64,000 nt of DNA from contig NZ_NIST01000001.1 of NCBI RefSeq assembly GCF_002335745.1, forward strand, positions 1,770,039 through 1,834,038, written 5' to 3'. Positions 29,579 through 38,012 of the stretch are shown one piece after another. Every line of letters begins with the position of its first letter. The stretch's first letter is position 1. Source of the stretch: Evansella halocellulosilytica (lineage in GTDB: Bacteria; Bacillota; Bacilli; Bacillales; Salisediminibacteriaceae). A model generated the notes under the pieces. It did not search any database, was not told the origin of the DNA, and was given only the letters and a program-made list of their open reading frames with translations. The position numbers were made by a program, and so were the translations under genes.

Positions 29579-29618
29579 GAAACCTGTGACTTTACTAAAC
29601 GAGACACAGGTTTCTTTT
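29579..29618. terminator. bidirectional terminator
   Basis: A perfect 10-bp stem (GAAACCTGTG / CACAGGTTTC) with a 16-base loop has T-rich sequence on both sides. It separates the pseudogene from the convergent amidohydrolase, whose stop is 10 bases away. Confidence 0.75.
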
Positions 29619-29627
29619 GTCGGTTAA

Positions 29628-31055
29628 TTAAAGTTCCCCTCTCTCCATCATGCTGAGAAGAGGGCTGTTCGATTTTACAATATCATCGTTAGCCCGTTCG
29701 CAAATTTGTGTAGCAGCTAATTGAGCTTTTTCAACGACGGATTTTTCGTCGACGTTTAACACTTTTCGGTCTTTCATGATGAAATTCCCATCAACGATAA
29801 CCGACTCAACTTCATTTCCCTTTGCTGAATAAACTAGGTTCGGTACGATGTTTCGGATTGGGGTTGAAATGACCGGCGACATACTTGGCTGCTCCAAATC
29901 GATTACGATCATATCCGCTTTTTTCCCCTTTCTTAATGAGCCGATTTCATCGTCAAGTCCGATTACTTTTGCTGCTTCAATCGTCGCCAATCGTACAGCA
30001 AGTGGTGCAGGGAAAGTCGCTGGATTTTTCCGTTTCACTTTGTTAAGGATTGAGACAAACTTCATTTCATTAAACATATTGTTGCAGTTGTTTCCAGGTG
30101 CTTGGTCTGATCCGAGTGCGGTCGTACCACCAGCTTCAAGAAATTCGATAATTGGCGGAACGATTCCGTCGATGATCCCGATACTGCCAGAGCAATTGAT
30201 CATGGCGGCATGTCGTTTTGCGACTAGCTCAGTTTCTGCCTTTGTTGCCTCCGTTAAATGGACAGCGAGCAGACGCTCGTTTAAATATCCGATTTCGTCT
30301 AAAAACGGGATCGATCGTTTTCCATAACGTTTTTCCATTTGGTTAATCTCGCGGTCCCCTTGAGCAACATGCATATGAAGCTTTGTATCGTATTTTTCCG
30401 CCAAGCTTTGCATCTCTTTCAAGAGCTCAAGGCTCATCATGTCTGGACCATGAGGACCGAGCATACAAGTGATTCGCCCATTCTCACTTTCGTGCCAATC
30501 TTCAAATAATTTTATGTTGTTTTGCAGCTTTTCCTCACCGATTGACGAATAGAACGGATAAAGTTCACCAACAGGAATATCACCGATATCATCAGGAATT
30601 TCATTAACAAGCTCTGTGACCCTCGCTCGTGCCCCGACTTTTTGATAATTTTTTACGATTTCATTCATGTTACCATCATAGTCACAAAATGTTGTCGTAC
30701 CGGCTTTAATCGCTTCAACGATATTGAGCATCGAGCCTTTCACGTTATCTTCTGGTGTAACGTGCTTCATAAACGGCCATAGTCCTTCTTGCATCCAGTT
30801 TCCCATATCTTGTGCAACACCTCGAACAATCGCAAGACCAGTGTGCATATGAGCATCAATCAATCCAGGCATCACAAGCTTATTTTTTGCATCAATCAGC
30901 TCATCACATGAATAATGACGAGTGATCTCATCCGCTAGTCCGACAGCTTCGATAAGATTTCCTTTAACTGCAATTGCTCCATTTTCAATCATGCCTACTC
31001 CTTGGCCTTCCATTGTCATCACATAGGCATTTGTAATAATCGTATTAACTTTCAT
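29628..31055 (-). CDS. amidohydrolase, TRZ/ATZ (chlorohydrolase/deaminase) family
   Basis: A 475-residue metal-dependent hydrolase related to S-adenosylhomocysteine/methylthioadenosine and guanine deaminases. Metal ligands are visible: LIDAHMHTG (HxH) near residue 65, HVAQGDRE, HLTEATK, and the late Asp in LGSDQAPGNN. In MtaD-type enzymes the last motif is usually LGTDGAASNN, so the active site here is altered (SDQAPGNN) and the substrate may differ. ATG 31055 has TAGGAG 9 bases upstream. It is 28 bases downstream of the NhaC-type carrier and probably cotranscribed with it. Confidence 0.85.
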   Translation of the reverse strand: MKVNTIITNAYVMTMEGQGVGMIENGAIAVKGNLIEAVGLADEITRHYSCDELIDAKNKLVMPGLIDAHMHTGLAIVRGVAQDMGNWMQEGLWPFMKHVTPEDNVKGSMLNIVEAIKAGTTTFCDYDGNMNEIVKNYQKVGARARVTELVNEIPDDIGDIPVGELYPFYSSIGEEKLQNNIKLFEDWHESENGRITCMLGPHGPDMMSLELLKEMQSLAEKYDTKLHMHVAQGDREINQMEKRYGKRSIPFLDEIGYLNERLLAVHLTEATKAETELVAKRHAAMINCSGSIGIIDGIVPPIIEFLEAGGTTALGSDQAPGNNCNNMFNEMKFVSILNKVKRKNPATFPAPLAVRLATIEAAKVIGLDDEIGSLRKGKKADMIVIDLEQPSMSPVISTPIRNIVPNLVYSAKGNEVESVIVDGNFIMKDRKVLNVDEKSVVEKAQLAATQICERANDDIVKSNSPLLSMMERGEL

Positions 31056-31083
31056 CAGTTTCAACTCCTATTATTCTTATTGA

Positions 31084-32634
31084 CTAGACATTTAATTGAT
31101 TATCGACTTTTGTATCATCGACTCTCCGTTTCACATGCTTATTTAATAAATATAGTGCGGCTCCTATCGCGACGGTTGTTGCGATAATACCGATCCACGG
31201 TATTCCCGTAATACCACCAGCTAGGAAGCCAATAAATGCAGCCCCGCCAACAGTGAGCGCATATGGCAGCTGAGTATTAACGTGTTCAATATGATCACAA
31301 GCTGCCCCAGTAGATGCTAGAATTGTCGTATCCGAAATAGGTGAACAGTGGTCACCGAATAGTCCGCCGCTTATGACAGCTCCGATAATGAGAGGAAGCG
31401 GAACACCTAAAGCATCAGCCATTGGTATCGCGATCGGCATCATAATTGCAAATACACCCCAAGAACTTCCGGTTGAAAAGGCGATAACTGCACCTAATGC
31501 AAAAATGATCGCAGGGATAATACTAGCATGTAAGTAACTGTCAGCAATTTGTGATAAATAATCACCTAGCCCCATTTCATTAGCGACACCGCCAATTGAC
31601 CAAGCGAGTACTAGAATCATAGGTACGATAATAAGGTTTTTAATTCCTTTCGTCCATTCATCTATAGATGTCTTAAAGTCATGTAGGCGAGTCATCATAG
31701 AAATGAAAATGGCTCCGATAGATCCGACGATAAATCCGGCAGAAATCGCTAGTACGATATCTCCTTCGATAAAGGATGTTCGAAAGCCATTGTTTATAAG
31801 GTCACCTGACCAAAAGATTACCCCGAAAATCGTTGCAAATAGAAGTCCCATCGGAACTAAAAAGTTTTTCATCGTTAAGTGGTAGTCCTCTGGTAAGTCA
31901 TCATTTTGGTCAACCATTAACGGTTTATCATTTTCTCCAATGAGTTTCCCTGTTTCAACAGCCCTTTTTTCGGCAACATACATCGGGCCGATATCTAAAC
32001 CGGTGCGGATAACAAAGAGGACGGTGATCATGGCAAAAATACCGTATAGATTGTAAGGGATCATTGCGAGAAACAGACTCCACGGGTTATCCGAAAGACC
32101 GATGGCGACTAATTGAGTCCCGATTAACCCTGTAATGAATGGTCCATAACTACTAATCGGTGACATGGCTGCTAATGAAGCTCCCATTGAATCTAAAATA
32201 TAAGCTAATTTCACTCTAGAGACATTTAATTTATCGGTTATTGGTCGCATGATCGTTCCTAAGATGAGAACAGGTTCTGTGTAGGAAAAAGCAAAGGCAC
32301 TCGCCCACGTTGTTGTCTGTGCCCGTTTTCTCGTATTAATTTTTCTCGTTGCTACTTGAGCAAACGCTTGGGCAGCCCCTGACACTTTTAAAATATGGAC
32401 GAATCCTCCAGCTAACGTCACTAAAATAAGAAGACCGGCATTCCAAGAATCAGCAATTGACGGAATAATGAAATCAGAGATTGTAGCAATAAATCCAACG
32501 AGTGGATTCCAGCTGTAAATGATCGTAGCACCGATCCAAACACCTGCAAACAATGAAACTAAAGTCTGCTTCGTTTTCAAAGCAATAATAATGGCTAACA
32601 ATGGCGGGATAATCGCTAAAAAGCCATATTCCAT
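31084..32634 (-). CDS. NhaC-family Na+/H+ antiporter or related carrier
   Basis: A 516-residue polytopic protein with 11-12 helices. Family motifs include SLFAGVWIGATIIYSWNP near the N-terminus, FSTGSSWGVFAIMMPIAIPM and GGLFGDHCSPISDTTILAS in the C-terminal half. NhaC members exchange Na+ for H+ or for organic acids (malate/lactate type). Because it precedes an amidohydrolase and follows a catabolic-type regulator, a substrate:Na+ role for that pathway is as likely as pH homeostasis. R1 copy 2 begins 24 bases upstream of its start. Confidence 0.88.
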   Translation of the reverse strand: MEYGFLAIIPPLLAIIIALKTKQTLVSLFAGVWIGATIIYSWNPLVGFIATISDFIIPSIADSWNAGLLILVTLAGGFVHILKVSGAAQAFAQVATRKINTRKRAQTTTWASAFAFSYTEPVLILGTIMRPITDKLNVSRVKLAYILDSMGASLAAMSPISSYGPFITGLIGTQLVAIGLSDNPWSLFLAMIPYNLYGIFAMITVLFVIRTGLDIGPMYVAEKRAVETGKLIGENDKPLMVDQNDDLPEDYHLTMKNFLVPMGLLFATIFGVIFWSGDLINNGFRTSFIEGDIVLAISAGFIVGSIGAIFISMMTRLHDFKTSIDEWTKGIKNLIIVPMILVLAWSIGGVANEMGLGDYLSQIADSYLHASIIPAIIFALGAVIAFSTGSSWGVFAIMMPIAIPMADALGVPLPLIIGAVISGGLFGDHCSPISDTTILASTGAACDHIEHVNTQLPYALTVGGAAFIGFLAGGITGIPWIGIIATTVAIGAALYLLNKHVKRRVDDTKVDNQLNV

Positions 32635-32658
32635 AAAATTTCACCCCTTTTTTAAATG

Positions 32659-32922
32659 TTAGGAAAGTATAAAATATCAATCTCTCGATTGCTGTCTAAA
32701 CTAGCAGGCACGAGCGTTTACTACAAGAGCTTCCACATGGATGTGATGACTTCGGCGTTCCCGCAGGAAGTGGGGGTTTTAGCCGAAGATCTTATCTTAC
32801 GAGTTGTCTCGACGGACAGGACGTCCTAATGCCGGGCATGCCACAGGACGTGGCGTATTGCCCGGTTGACGGATCTAGCTTCAAAATGGTACTAGAAGAG
32901 GAAGAGGCAGCGCTTTTCTTAA
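32659..32922 (+). repeat. interspersed repeat R1, copy 2
   Basis: Matches copy 1 (24044) from AGGAAAGTATAAAATATCAA to the shared end GCGCTTTTCTTA, with scattered substitutions and without the internal duplication. The hairpin 32832-32865 (CCGGGCA/TGCCCGG around GCCAC/GTGGC) is fully kept. It occupies most of the 365-base gap between the NhaC-type gene and the FCD regulator gene. The remainder is AT-rich and featureless to me. Confidence 0.8.
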
Positions 32923-32999
32923 TGTAAGTATATAGACAAAAGCGGTAAGAACAATAAGTCTATGGATAACAGAATGACACCACCACCTTTATGGAAAAA

Positions 33000-33779
33000 T
33001 TAGTACTCATTGCTTTGTTCCTGAATGGCATTGATTAGCACATCCATATGACGTTTCATATGATGGACGGCTAATTTAGGATCGCCTTTAGAGATTGCGT
33101 CGGCAATGAGCGTATGGTGTTCGCCGTACTCTTCACCTCGCTCTCTCGTAATTAAATCTGATATTTTTGCTTCAAGTTTTAGTTCTTCATAAATGAGAAT
33201 ATTAAGTGATGCAATTAAAAACCTGTTCTGAGAGGCTTCAGCAACCTTTTCATGAAAATGACAGGCTGTGGGGTTTGGGTCGTGATGGTTGGTCACTTCA
33301 TGTTCATGCTCATGAATTGAATGATATAACGCTTCAATATGGTGAGGCTCTGCACGTAAAGCTGCTAATCGCGCTGTTTCACATTCAATCGTTTTTCTCG
33401 CAATAAGCAGGTCGAGCAATTCGTTCAAGTCATGAGGTTTTGATGCATCCATTAAATGATGCTGGAGTTTCTTTCGTTCGACTTCTTCAGTTAATTGCTT
33501 AATATAGGCTGCACCTTGTTCAGTTAACACTCGGCCTTGATTTTCAATGAGCCGGCTATGTTTTTTTGCATCTAGCGCTTTTAAGATCCTCCCTACTGTT
33601 GCAATGCTCACATTTAGTCCGTTTTCTTCTAAAATACTTTTTAAAACCCAAGAACCTAGTGGACTATCTGCATCTTTCATCGTTTTTAGCAATAGAAATT
33701 CCGTTAATTCTCCTTTAGTAGAAAAGAAGTGATAATCAGTAATATATGACTTATAATCGGGTAACTTTTGATTTTTCAT
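33000..33779 (-). CDS. FCD-domain transcriptional regulator
   Basis: A 259-residue regulator. Residues ~25-95 form a winged helix (SPLGSWVLKSILEENGLNVS and ATVGRILKALD) unlike the usual GntR start. Residues ~110-255 form an FCD-type helical ligand-binding domain. Candidate metal/ligand residues are in the His-rich HEHEHEVTNHHD stretch, CHFHEKVAEAS and HHTLIADAI. FCD regulators usually sense a carboxylate or pathway metabolite. ATG 33779 has TAGGAG 8 bases upstream. It lies on the same strand upstream of the carrier and amidohydrolase genes and probably controls them. Confidence 0.8.
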   Translation of the reverse strand: MKNQKLPDYKSYITDYHFFSTKGELTEFLLLKTMKDADSPLGSWVLKSILEENGLNVSIATVGRILKALDAKKHSRLIENQGRVLTEQGAAYIKQLTEEVERKKLQHHLMDASKPHDLNELLDLLIARKTIECETARLAALRAEPHHIEALYHSIHEHEHEVTNHHDPNPTACHFHEKVAEASQNRFLIASLNILIYEELKLEAKISDLITRERGEEYGEHHTLIADAISKGDPKLAVHHMKRHMDVLINAIQEQSNEY

Positions 33780-34160
33780 TGTTTCAACTCCTATATTTAG
33801 CACCTCCTCATCAATGAGGAGGCATAATTATGTCTATTCTTGATTGTATGTTAAATTCCCTTCTTTTTTTGTAAATCATGTTTTGTTTTTTTAGATCATG
33901 TTTTTGCGGACACTGGATTCGTTATTGTGATTGAAACGGTTTACTTTGGTAGTTGATCGGCCATCCTGGACCTATGTCAAGAAAGTAGACACCTAAATAA
34001 CGAATTTTTGGATTTATAGTTGCTTTAACTAGTTGGCCTTTGTTCACCTTTCGAAAAGTATAGATAATTCAGCGGAAGCGTCAAGCCCAAACCGCTTGAC
34101 CCCTCCACTTCATCATCTGTTTGATGGTTAGGTGAAGTAAGGGCCAAACTACTACTCGTA

Positions 34161-35033
34161 TTAAGCAGCTTTCCTATCAAACTGCTTTGCATATTGCATT
34201 GGTGACAGGTATCCAATAGAACTGTGTATTCTTTTGCGATTATAGAAAAACTCAATGTATTGGAACATACTAGTATAAGCCTGCTCCTTGGTTTTAAACC
34301 GACGACCTTTTAATAATTCTTTTTTCAAAACACTAAAAAATGATTCTACACAAGCATTGTCATAACAATTGCCAGTACGACTCATACTAGCTTCCATACC
34401 ATAACTTTCGAGTCGTTGACGATATTCTTTTGATGCGTATTGAGTACCTCGGTCTGAATGATGGATTAAGTCTTTGTTTGGATTTTTTGATTCATAAGCA
34501 TTTTCCAGAGCTTCTAACACGATTTCATTTGCCATGTGACCTTTAAGACTCCAGCCAACAATTTCACGAGTACAAAGATCAAGGATGACCGCCAAGTATA
34601 ATTTCCCCTGGCGACAAGGAATATAGGTAATATCAGCACCCCAAACCTTGTTAGGAGCTGCTATACGAAAGTTTTGATCCAATTTATTAGGAGCGATAGG
34701 ATTTGCATGATTAGAATCTGTTGTAACGACCTTGAACTTCTTTGACACACAAGAGCGTAACCCTAGCTCATTCATATATTTACTAACTGTTCTTTGACTA
34801 ACTTGATAGTTTTCTTTCCACAACATTTGGGTGATTTTCGGACTACCATAAATCCCATGACTATCTTTAAAATGGTACTCGATTCGGTCTTGAATTTCTC
34901 TTTTTCGAAGCTCTTGTTGACTAACCTCACGTTTTTTCCACTTGAAATAGCCACTCCGCGATACTTGCAGTACTTTACACATCTTCTTCACTGAAAATTC
35001 GGAGCTATGCTTTTCAATGAATTCGAACCTCAT
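34161..35033 (-). CDS. IS3-family transposase OrfB (DDE integrase domain)
   Basis: 290 residues. An N-terminal HTH_21 helix-turn-helix (VLQVSRSGYFKWKKREVSQQ) leads to the rve integrase core. The DDE triad is visible: first Asp in VWGADITYIP, second in IHHSDRGTQYAS, and Glu in ACVESFFSVLKKELL. C-terminal residues IHSSIGYLSPMQY are also typical. It is in the -1 frame relative to OrfA, and the shared region is open, so the active transposase should be an OrfAB fusion. The catalytic residues are intact. Confidence 0.93.
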   Translation of the reverse strand: MRFEFIEKHSSEFSVKKMCKVLQVSRSGYFKWKKREVSQQELRKREIQDRIEYHFKDSHGIYGSPKITQMLWKENYQVSQRTVSKYMNELGLRSCVSKKFKVVTTDSNHANPIAPNKLDQNFRIAAPNKVWGADITYIPCRQGKLYLAVILDLCTREIVGWSLKGHMANEIVLEALENAYESKNPNKDLIHHSDRGTQYASKEYRQRLESYGMEASMSRTGNCYDNACVESFFSVLKKELLKGRRFKTKEQAYTSMFQYIEFFYNRKRIHSSIGYLSPMQYAKQFDRKAA

Positions 35034-35353
35034 GGCCGTGGTTTGCTGAAGATGTGCACCGCCTTTTTTACAATTGCCAACTCTTCTTGAGTGTCTGCTA
35101 GTTTGCGGTCTTTTTCTCTTAATTGACGTTCTTGATCTCGTAACTGTTGTTCTAATTTACGAATACGTTCCTCACTTGCCAGTGGTTCATTATCAAATTC
35201 TCGATATTGAGTCATCCACTGATGTAGGCAACTTAATGGAATATCTAATTCTTGTGCTATGTCTCTCATCGTTTTCTTTTGCTTTTGCTCTTGAGCAAAT
35301 TTAACTGTTTGACGTTTAAATTCTTCACTATACCTTTGCCGACGTTCACCCAT
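35030..35353 (-). CDS. IS3-family transposase OrfA
   Basis: 107 residues. Helix-turn-helix RYSEEFKRQTVKFAQEQKQK and DIAQELDIPLSCLHQWM, then a leucine-zipper-like coiled coil (EERIRKLEQQLRDQERQLRE) used for OrfAB dimerisation. ATG 35353 follows AAGGAGGGG at good spacing. A further upstream reading to 35419 would run into the terminal repeat. Overlaps OrfB by four bases. Most ribosomes should make OrfA alone, which in this family regulates transposition. Confidence 0.9.
   Translation of the reverse strand: MGERRQRYSEEFKRQTVKFAQEQKQKKTMRDIAQELDIPLSCLHQWMTQYREFDNEPLASEERIRKLEQQLRDQERQLREKDRKLADTQEELAIVKKAVHIFSKPRP
35063..35069 (-). promoter_or_regulatory. programmed -1 frameshift slippery site of the IS
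   Basis: On the minus strand the heptamer A AAA AAG is read as gtA AAA AAG in the OrfA frame, which is the X XXY YYZ register. Slipping back one base enters the OrfB frame, which stays open across the junction (KKGGAHLQQTTAM). Confidence 0.8.
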
Positions 35354-35657
35354 GGGAACCCCTCCTTGTATTATCATCTCATCATGTCCAATTATAATGT
35401 TCGTTAAAGGGGTGTCCACTTTTTATTCTATATTCATCCATTCCGCTAATAGGAGATTGCGCAACACTTTTTGCTCTTTTTTCACGACGTAACGGATCTT
35501 TCATGTCCTTAACCACAATGAACATGGCTTATTTTGTGAATATAAGAGATCTGATGTCCGCATAAGCATAAGAGAATGCTAGACGAATGAATGTGTAGCC
35601 CCTTTTATGATAAAGTAAAAAAATAGTAGTAATATGCATGTAAGGGAGGATTTACAT

Positions 35658-35996
35658 ATGAACCGAGCTGAACAAGCAGCACAAAAACAGCTGGATGCTT
35701 ATAACAAAGGAGATATCGACGCATTTATCGACGTCTATCATGACGATGTCAAAGTCTATGATTTTCCGTCAAATGAGTTGAAGCTTTCCGGGGTAAAGGA
35801 AATGAAAAAACGATATGGAAAACTATTTGAAGACAATCCGAATCAGCATGCAGCATTGCTCTCAAGAATGACGCATGGAAACATCGCCATCGATCATGAA
35901 CATGTGACAGGTCGTGCCAATGGGGAAGACGTATATGCAATTGCGATGTATGAAGTAATCGATGACAAAATCACAAAAGTATGGTTTGTAAAGTAA
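35658..35996 (+). CDS. SnoaL/NTF2-like family protein
   Basis: 112 residues with the cone-shaped NTF2-like fold expected for SnoaL-type proteins. AAQKQLDAYNKGDIDAFIDVYHDDVKVY is the typical opening helix pair, quoted here in outline (QLDAYNKGDIDAF; YHDDVKVYDFP). The C-terminal strands include YAIAMYEVIDDKITKVWFV. Members are ketosteroid-isomerase-like or non-enzymatic; no catalytic assignment is possible. ATG 35658 has AGGGAGG upstream. Bases 35419-35657 between the IS and this gene hold no other gene I can support, only a possible interrupted-gene fragment. A long hairpin follows 14 bases after the stop. Confidence 0.85.
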   Translation: MNRAEQAAQKQLDAYNKGDIDAFIDVYHDDVKVYDFPSNELKLSGVKEMKKRYGKLFEDNPNQHAALLSRMTHGNIAIDHEHVTGRANGEDVYAIAMYEVIDDKITKVWFVK

Positions 35997-36009
35997 AACC
36001 ATATTAACA

Positions 36010-36058
36010 AATTCCAATCTATTACCATGTGCCTGGCACATGGTAATAGATTGGAATT
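36010..36058. repeat. GTGCCTGGCAC-core hairpin H1
   Basis: A 49-base perfect palindrome with 24-bp arms and a single central T (36034). The centre GTGCCTGGCAC is shared with H2-H4. The outer arm (AATTCCAATCTATTACCAT) occurs only here. It lies between the SnoaL-like and Dph6-like genes, 14 bases from the next start codon, so the transcript would carry a very stable hairpin just upstream of that ribosome site. Confidence 0.9.
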
Positions 36059-36072
36059 GTGGAGGTGGGTAA

Positions 36073-36756
36073 ATGAAAAAAATGATTATTTCGTGGAGCG
36101 GTGGGAAAGACAGCTGTTTTATTTTAGACAAACTTGTCAAGCAAGGTTACGAAATAGCAGGATTGTTAACGACAGCGCCAAAAGAGTATGGCAGAAGTTT
36201 TGGACATGCATTGCAGTTAAAGATTTTAAGAGATCAGGCAGAAGCACTCGCGTTGCCGATTTATTTTATTGAAAGTGATATGAAAAGCTATACGGAAGCA
36301 TTCGTCACAAAATTGAAAGAATTGCGTGATTCGATCGGAATTGAAGCAGTAGGATTTGGCGATTTATATTTGGACGGGCACCGAGAATGGGGAGAAAAAG
36401 TCGTAGCGGAAGCAGGACTTGAAGCCGTTTACCCGCTTTGGATGAAACAAGAACAAGCATTAAGTGTGTTGAAAGAATTTACCGAAACAGGGTACGAAGC
36501 AATCGTGACGAGGGTTGACCCGAAACGTTTTTCAGAAGAGTATTTAGGCCGTCCAGTCAATCGTAAGTTTTATGAAGCCGTGCAACAGTTTCCGATTTGT
36601 CCAATGGGAGAAAGTGGCGAATATCATACGCTAGTCGTTGATGGACCGTTATTTAACAAGCGGATAAACTTATTGGAAGCGAACATTCGTGCAATGGAGA
36701 CGACTTTGCTTTATGATATCGAATCGTATGAACTGAACAAAAAAGCTGTAGAATAG
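36073..36756 (+). CDS. Dph6-like ATP-dependent amide ligase (PP-loop, alpha-hydrolase family)
   Basis: 227 residues. The PP-loop WSGGKDSCFILDKL at residues 8-21 binds ATP. Later motifs GFGDLYLDGHREWGE and CPMGESGEYHTLVVDGPLF are the signature of diphthine-ammonia ligase relatives (MJ0570/Dph6). Bacteria lack diphthamide, so the substrate must be another carboxylate or nucleotide, and bacterial members are uncharacterised. The site GGAGGTGGG overlaps the end of hairpin H1. The M42 peptidase gene follows 13 bases downstream, so the two are probably cotranscribed. Confidence 0.85.
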   Translation: MKKMIISWSGGKDSCFILDKLVKQGYEIAGLLTTAPKEYGRSFGHALQLKILRDQAEALALPIYFIESDMKSYTEAFVTKLKELRDSIGIEAVGFGDLYLDGHREWGEKVVAEAGLEAVYPLWMKQEQALSVLKEFTETGYEAIVTRVDPKRFSEEYLGRPVNRKFYEAVQQFPICPMGESGEYHTLVVDGPLFNKRINLLEANIRAMETTLLYDIESYELNKKAVE

Positions 36757-36769
36757 GAGCTGATGTTGA

Positions 36770-37825
36770 ATGAGAGAGCTATTGCAGGAGTTAACGAAAC
36801 TTTCCGGACCTTGTGGGTTTGAACATGATGTCGCCCGCTACATATATGAGCGTGTATCAAAGATTACAGATGATGTATCGATTGATGGAATCGGAAATGT
36901 CATTGCGAAAGTAAATGGAGCAAATGATGGGCCTTCACTCGTCGTTTCTGCTCACATGGATGAAATCGGCTTTATCGTTAAGAAAATTGAGAAAAATGGA
37001 CTCATTCGTTTTGAAAAATTAGGCGGTCATGATGACCGAATATTATTAGCTCAAAAAGTTCAAATCAGAACAGAGAATGGCATCCGGTATGGCGTCATTG
37101 GGACGATTTCTGCTCACATGATGAAATATGATAACCCGGAGAAAGTTAGAAAGCACTCTGAGCTTTATATCGATGTCGGTGTAGATTCAAAAGCAGAAGT
37201 AACGGAACTTGGAATTCAAATTGGAGACCCCATCACTTGGGCAGCAGGAGAAATTGAATTTGGCAAAAATAGAATCATCGGAAAAGGGTTCGACGATCGA
37301 GTTGGCTGTGCCATTTTATTAAATGCATTAGAAGAAACAGATTTCTCAAACGTTTACGGAACTGTGTACGCTGTTTTTTCTGTCCAAGAGGAAGTCGGTT
37401 TACGAGGAGCGAAAGTCGCCGGCCAGCAAATTCAAGCAGATCTTTCATTAGCTATTGATACAACAGCTGTAAGTGATACACCCGAGGCAATGATGGACGA
37501 CACGTTAGCACTTGGTAAAGGACCAGGAATTAAAGTGATGGATTTCAGTTTAATTGCCAGTGTTTCTGTGAGGAAAAAAATGATACAGGTAGCTGAAGAG
37601 CAGCAAATACCGTATCAACTCGAAGTGTTTCCGGGGATTGGTACTGACGGGGGAGCAATCAGTCAGTCACAGGACGGGGTTCCTACAGGTGTCATTTCGA
37701 TTCCATCGAGGTATGCTCACTCTCCTGTAGAAGTTCTTGACCTTTCAGATATTGAAAACTCAAAGAATTTATTAAAGCAATTTATGTTAAGTATGCGCGA
37801 AAAAAGTGAGTTTCGCTTTATATAA
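36770..37825 (+). CDS. M42 family metallopeptidase (aminopeptidase)
   Basis: A 351-residue dizinc aminopeptidase. Metal ligands and catalytic residues are seen in VSAHMDEIGFIV (His, Asp), KGFDDRVGCAIL (bridging Asp), VQEEVGLRGA (Glu-Glu catalytic pair), AIDTTAVSDTP (Asp) and, near the C-terminus, SRYAHSPVEV (His). GTDGG is the conserved substrate-pocket turn. Members (YsdC, FrvX, glutamyl aminopeptidase type) form large cytoplasmic tetrahedral complexes that trim peptides. Cotranscribed with the Dph6-like gene. Confidence 0.9.
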   Translation: MRELLQELTKLSGPCGFEHDVARYIYERVSKITDDVSIDGIGNVIAKVNGANDGPSLVVSAHMDEIGFIVKKIEKNGLIRFEKLGGHDDRILLAQKVQIRTENGIRYGVIGTISAHMMKYDNPEKVRKHSELYIDVGVDSKAEVTELGIQIGDPITWAAGEIEFGKNRIIGKGFDDRVGCAILLNALEETDFSNVYGTVYAVFSVQEEVGLRGAKVAGQQIQADLSLAIDTTAVSDTPEAMMDDTLALGKGPGIKVMDFSLIASVSVRKKMIQVAEEQQIPYQLEVFPGIGTDGGAISQSQDGVPTGVISIPSRYAHSPVEVLDLSDIENSKNLLKQFMLSMREKSEFRFI

Positions 37826-37841
37826 TTGAACCCAGATGAAG

Positions 37842-37886
37842 GAGGTGCTCTCATAATACTTTTGAGACACCTCTATTTCTTTTTCA
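37842..37886 (+). terminator. terminator after the M42 gene
   Basis: Stem GAGGTG-TCTCA / TGAGA-CACCTC with one bulged base, then a T-rich tract (TATTTCTTTTT). Confidence 0.75.
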
Positions 37887-38012
37887 ACGGACAAGTGATT
37901 ATGTGAATTTTCGCAATATACAAAATAAAAGATTGACCTATGAATTTATTAAACTATACAATCATAATGAGTAGTGTTTCTCGTTTTTTCTTTAAAAAAT
38001 GGAGGCGATAAT

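Larger units (their letters stand above)
33986..35418 (-). mobile_element. IS3-family insertion sequence
   Basis: About 1.43 kb with two overlapping genes on the minus strand and imperfect terminal inverted repeats. The left end begins TAGACACCTAAATAACGAAT and the right end is the complement of TGGACACCCCTTTAACGAAC. I see no clear target duplication. The layout (helix-turn-helix OrfA, DDE OrfB, -1 frameshift) is classic IS3, IS150-like. 175 bases between the left end and orfB hold only inverted repeats. The left end has drifted from the usual TG start, so the copy may be old. Confidence 0.85.

Noticed and set aside
33904-33985. Target-site duplication of the IS3 element
   Set aside because: No matching 3-5 base direct repeat flanks the chosen ends at 33986 and 35418.
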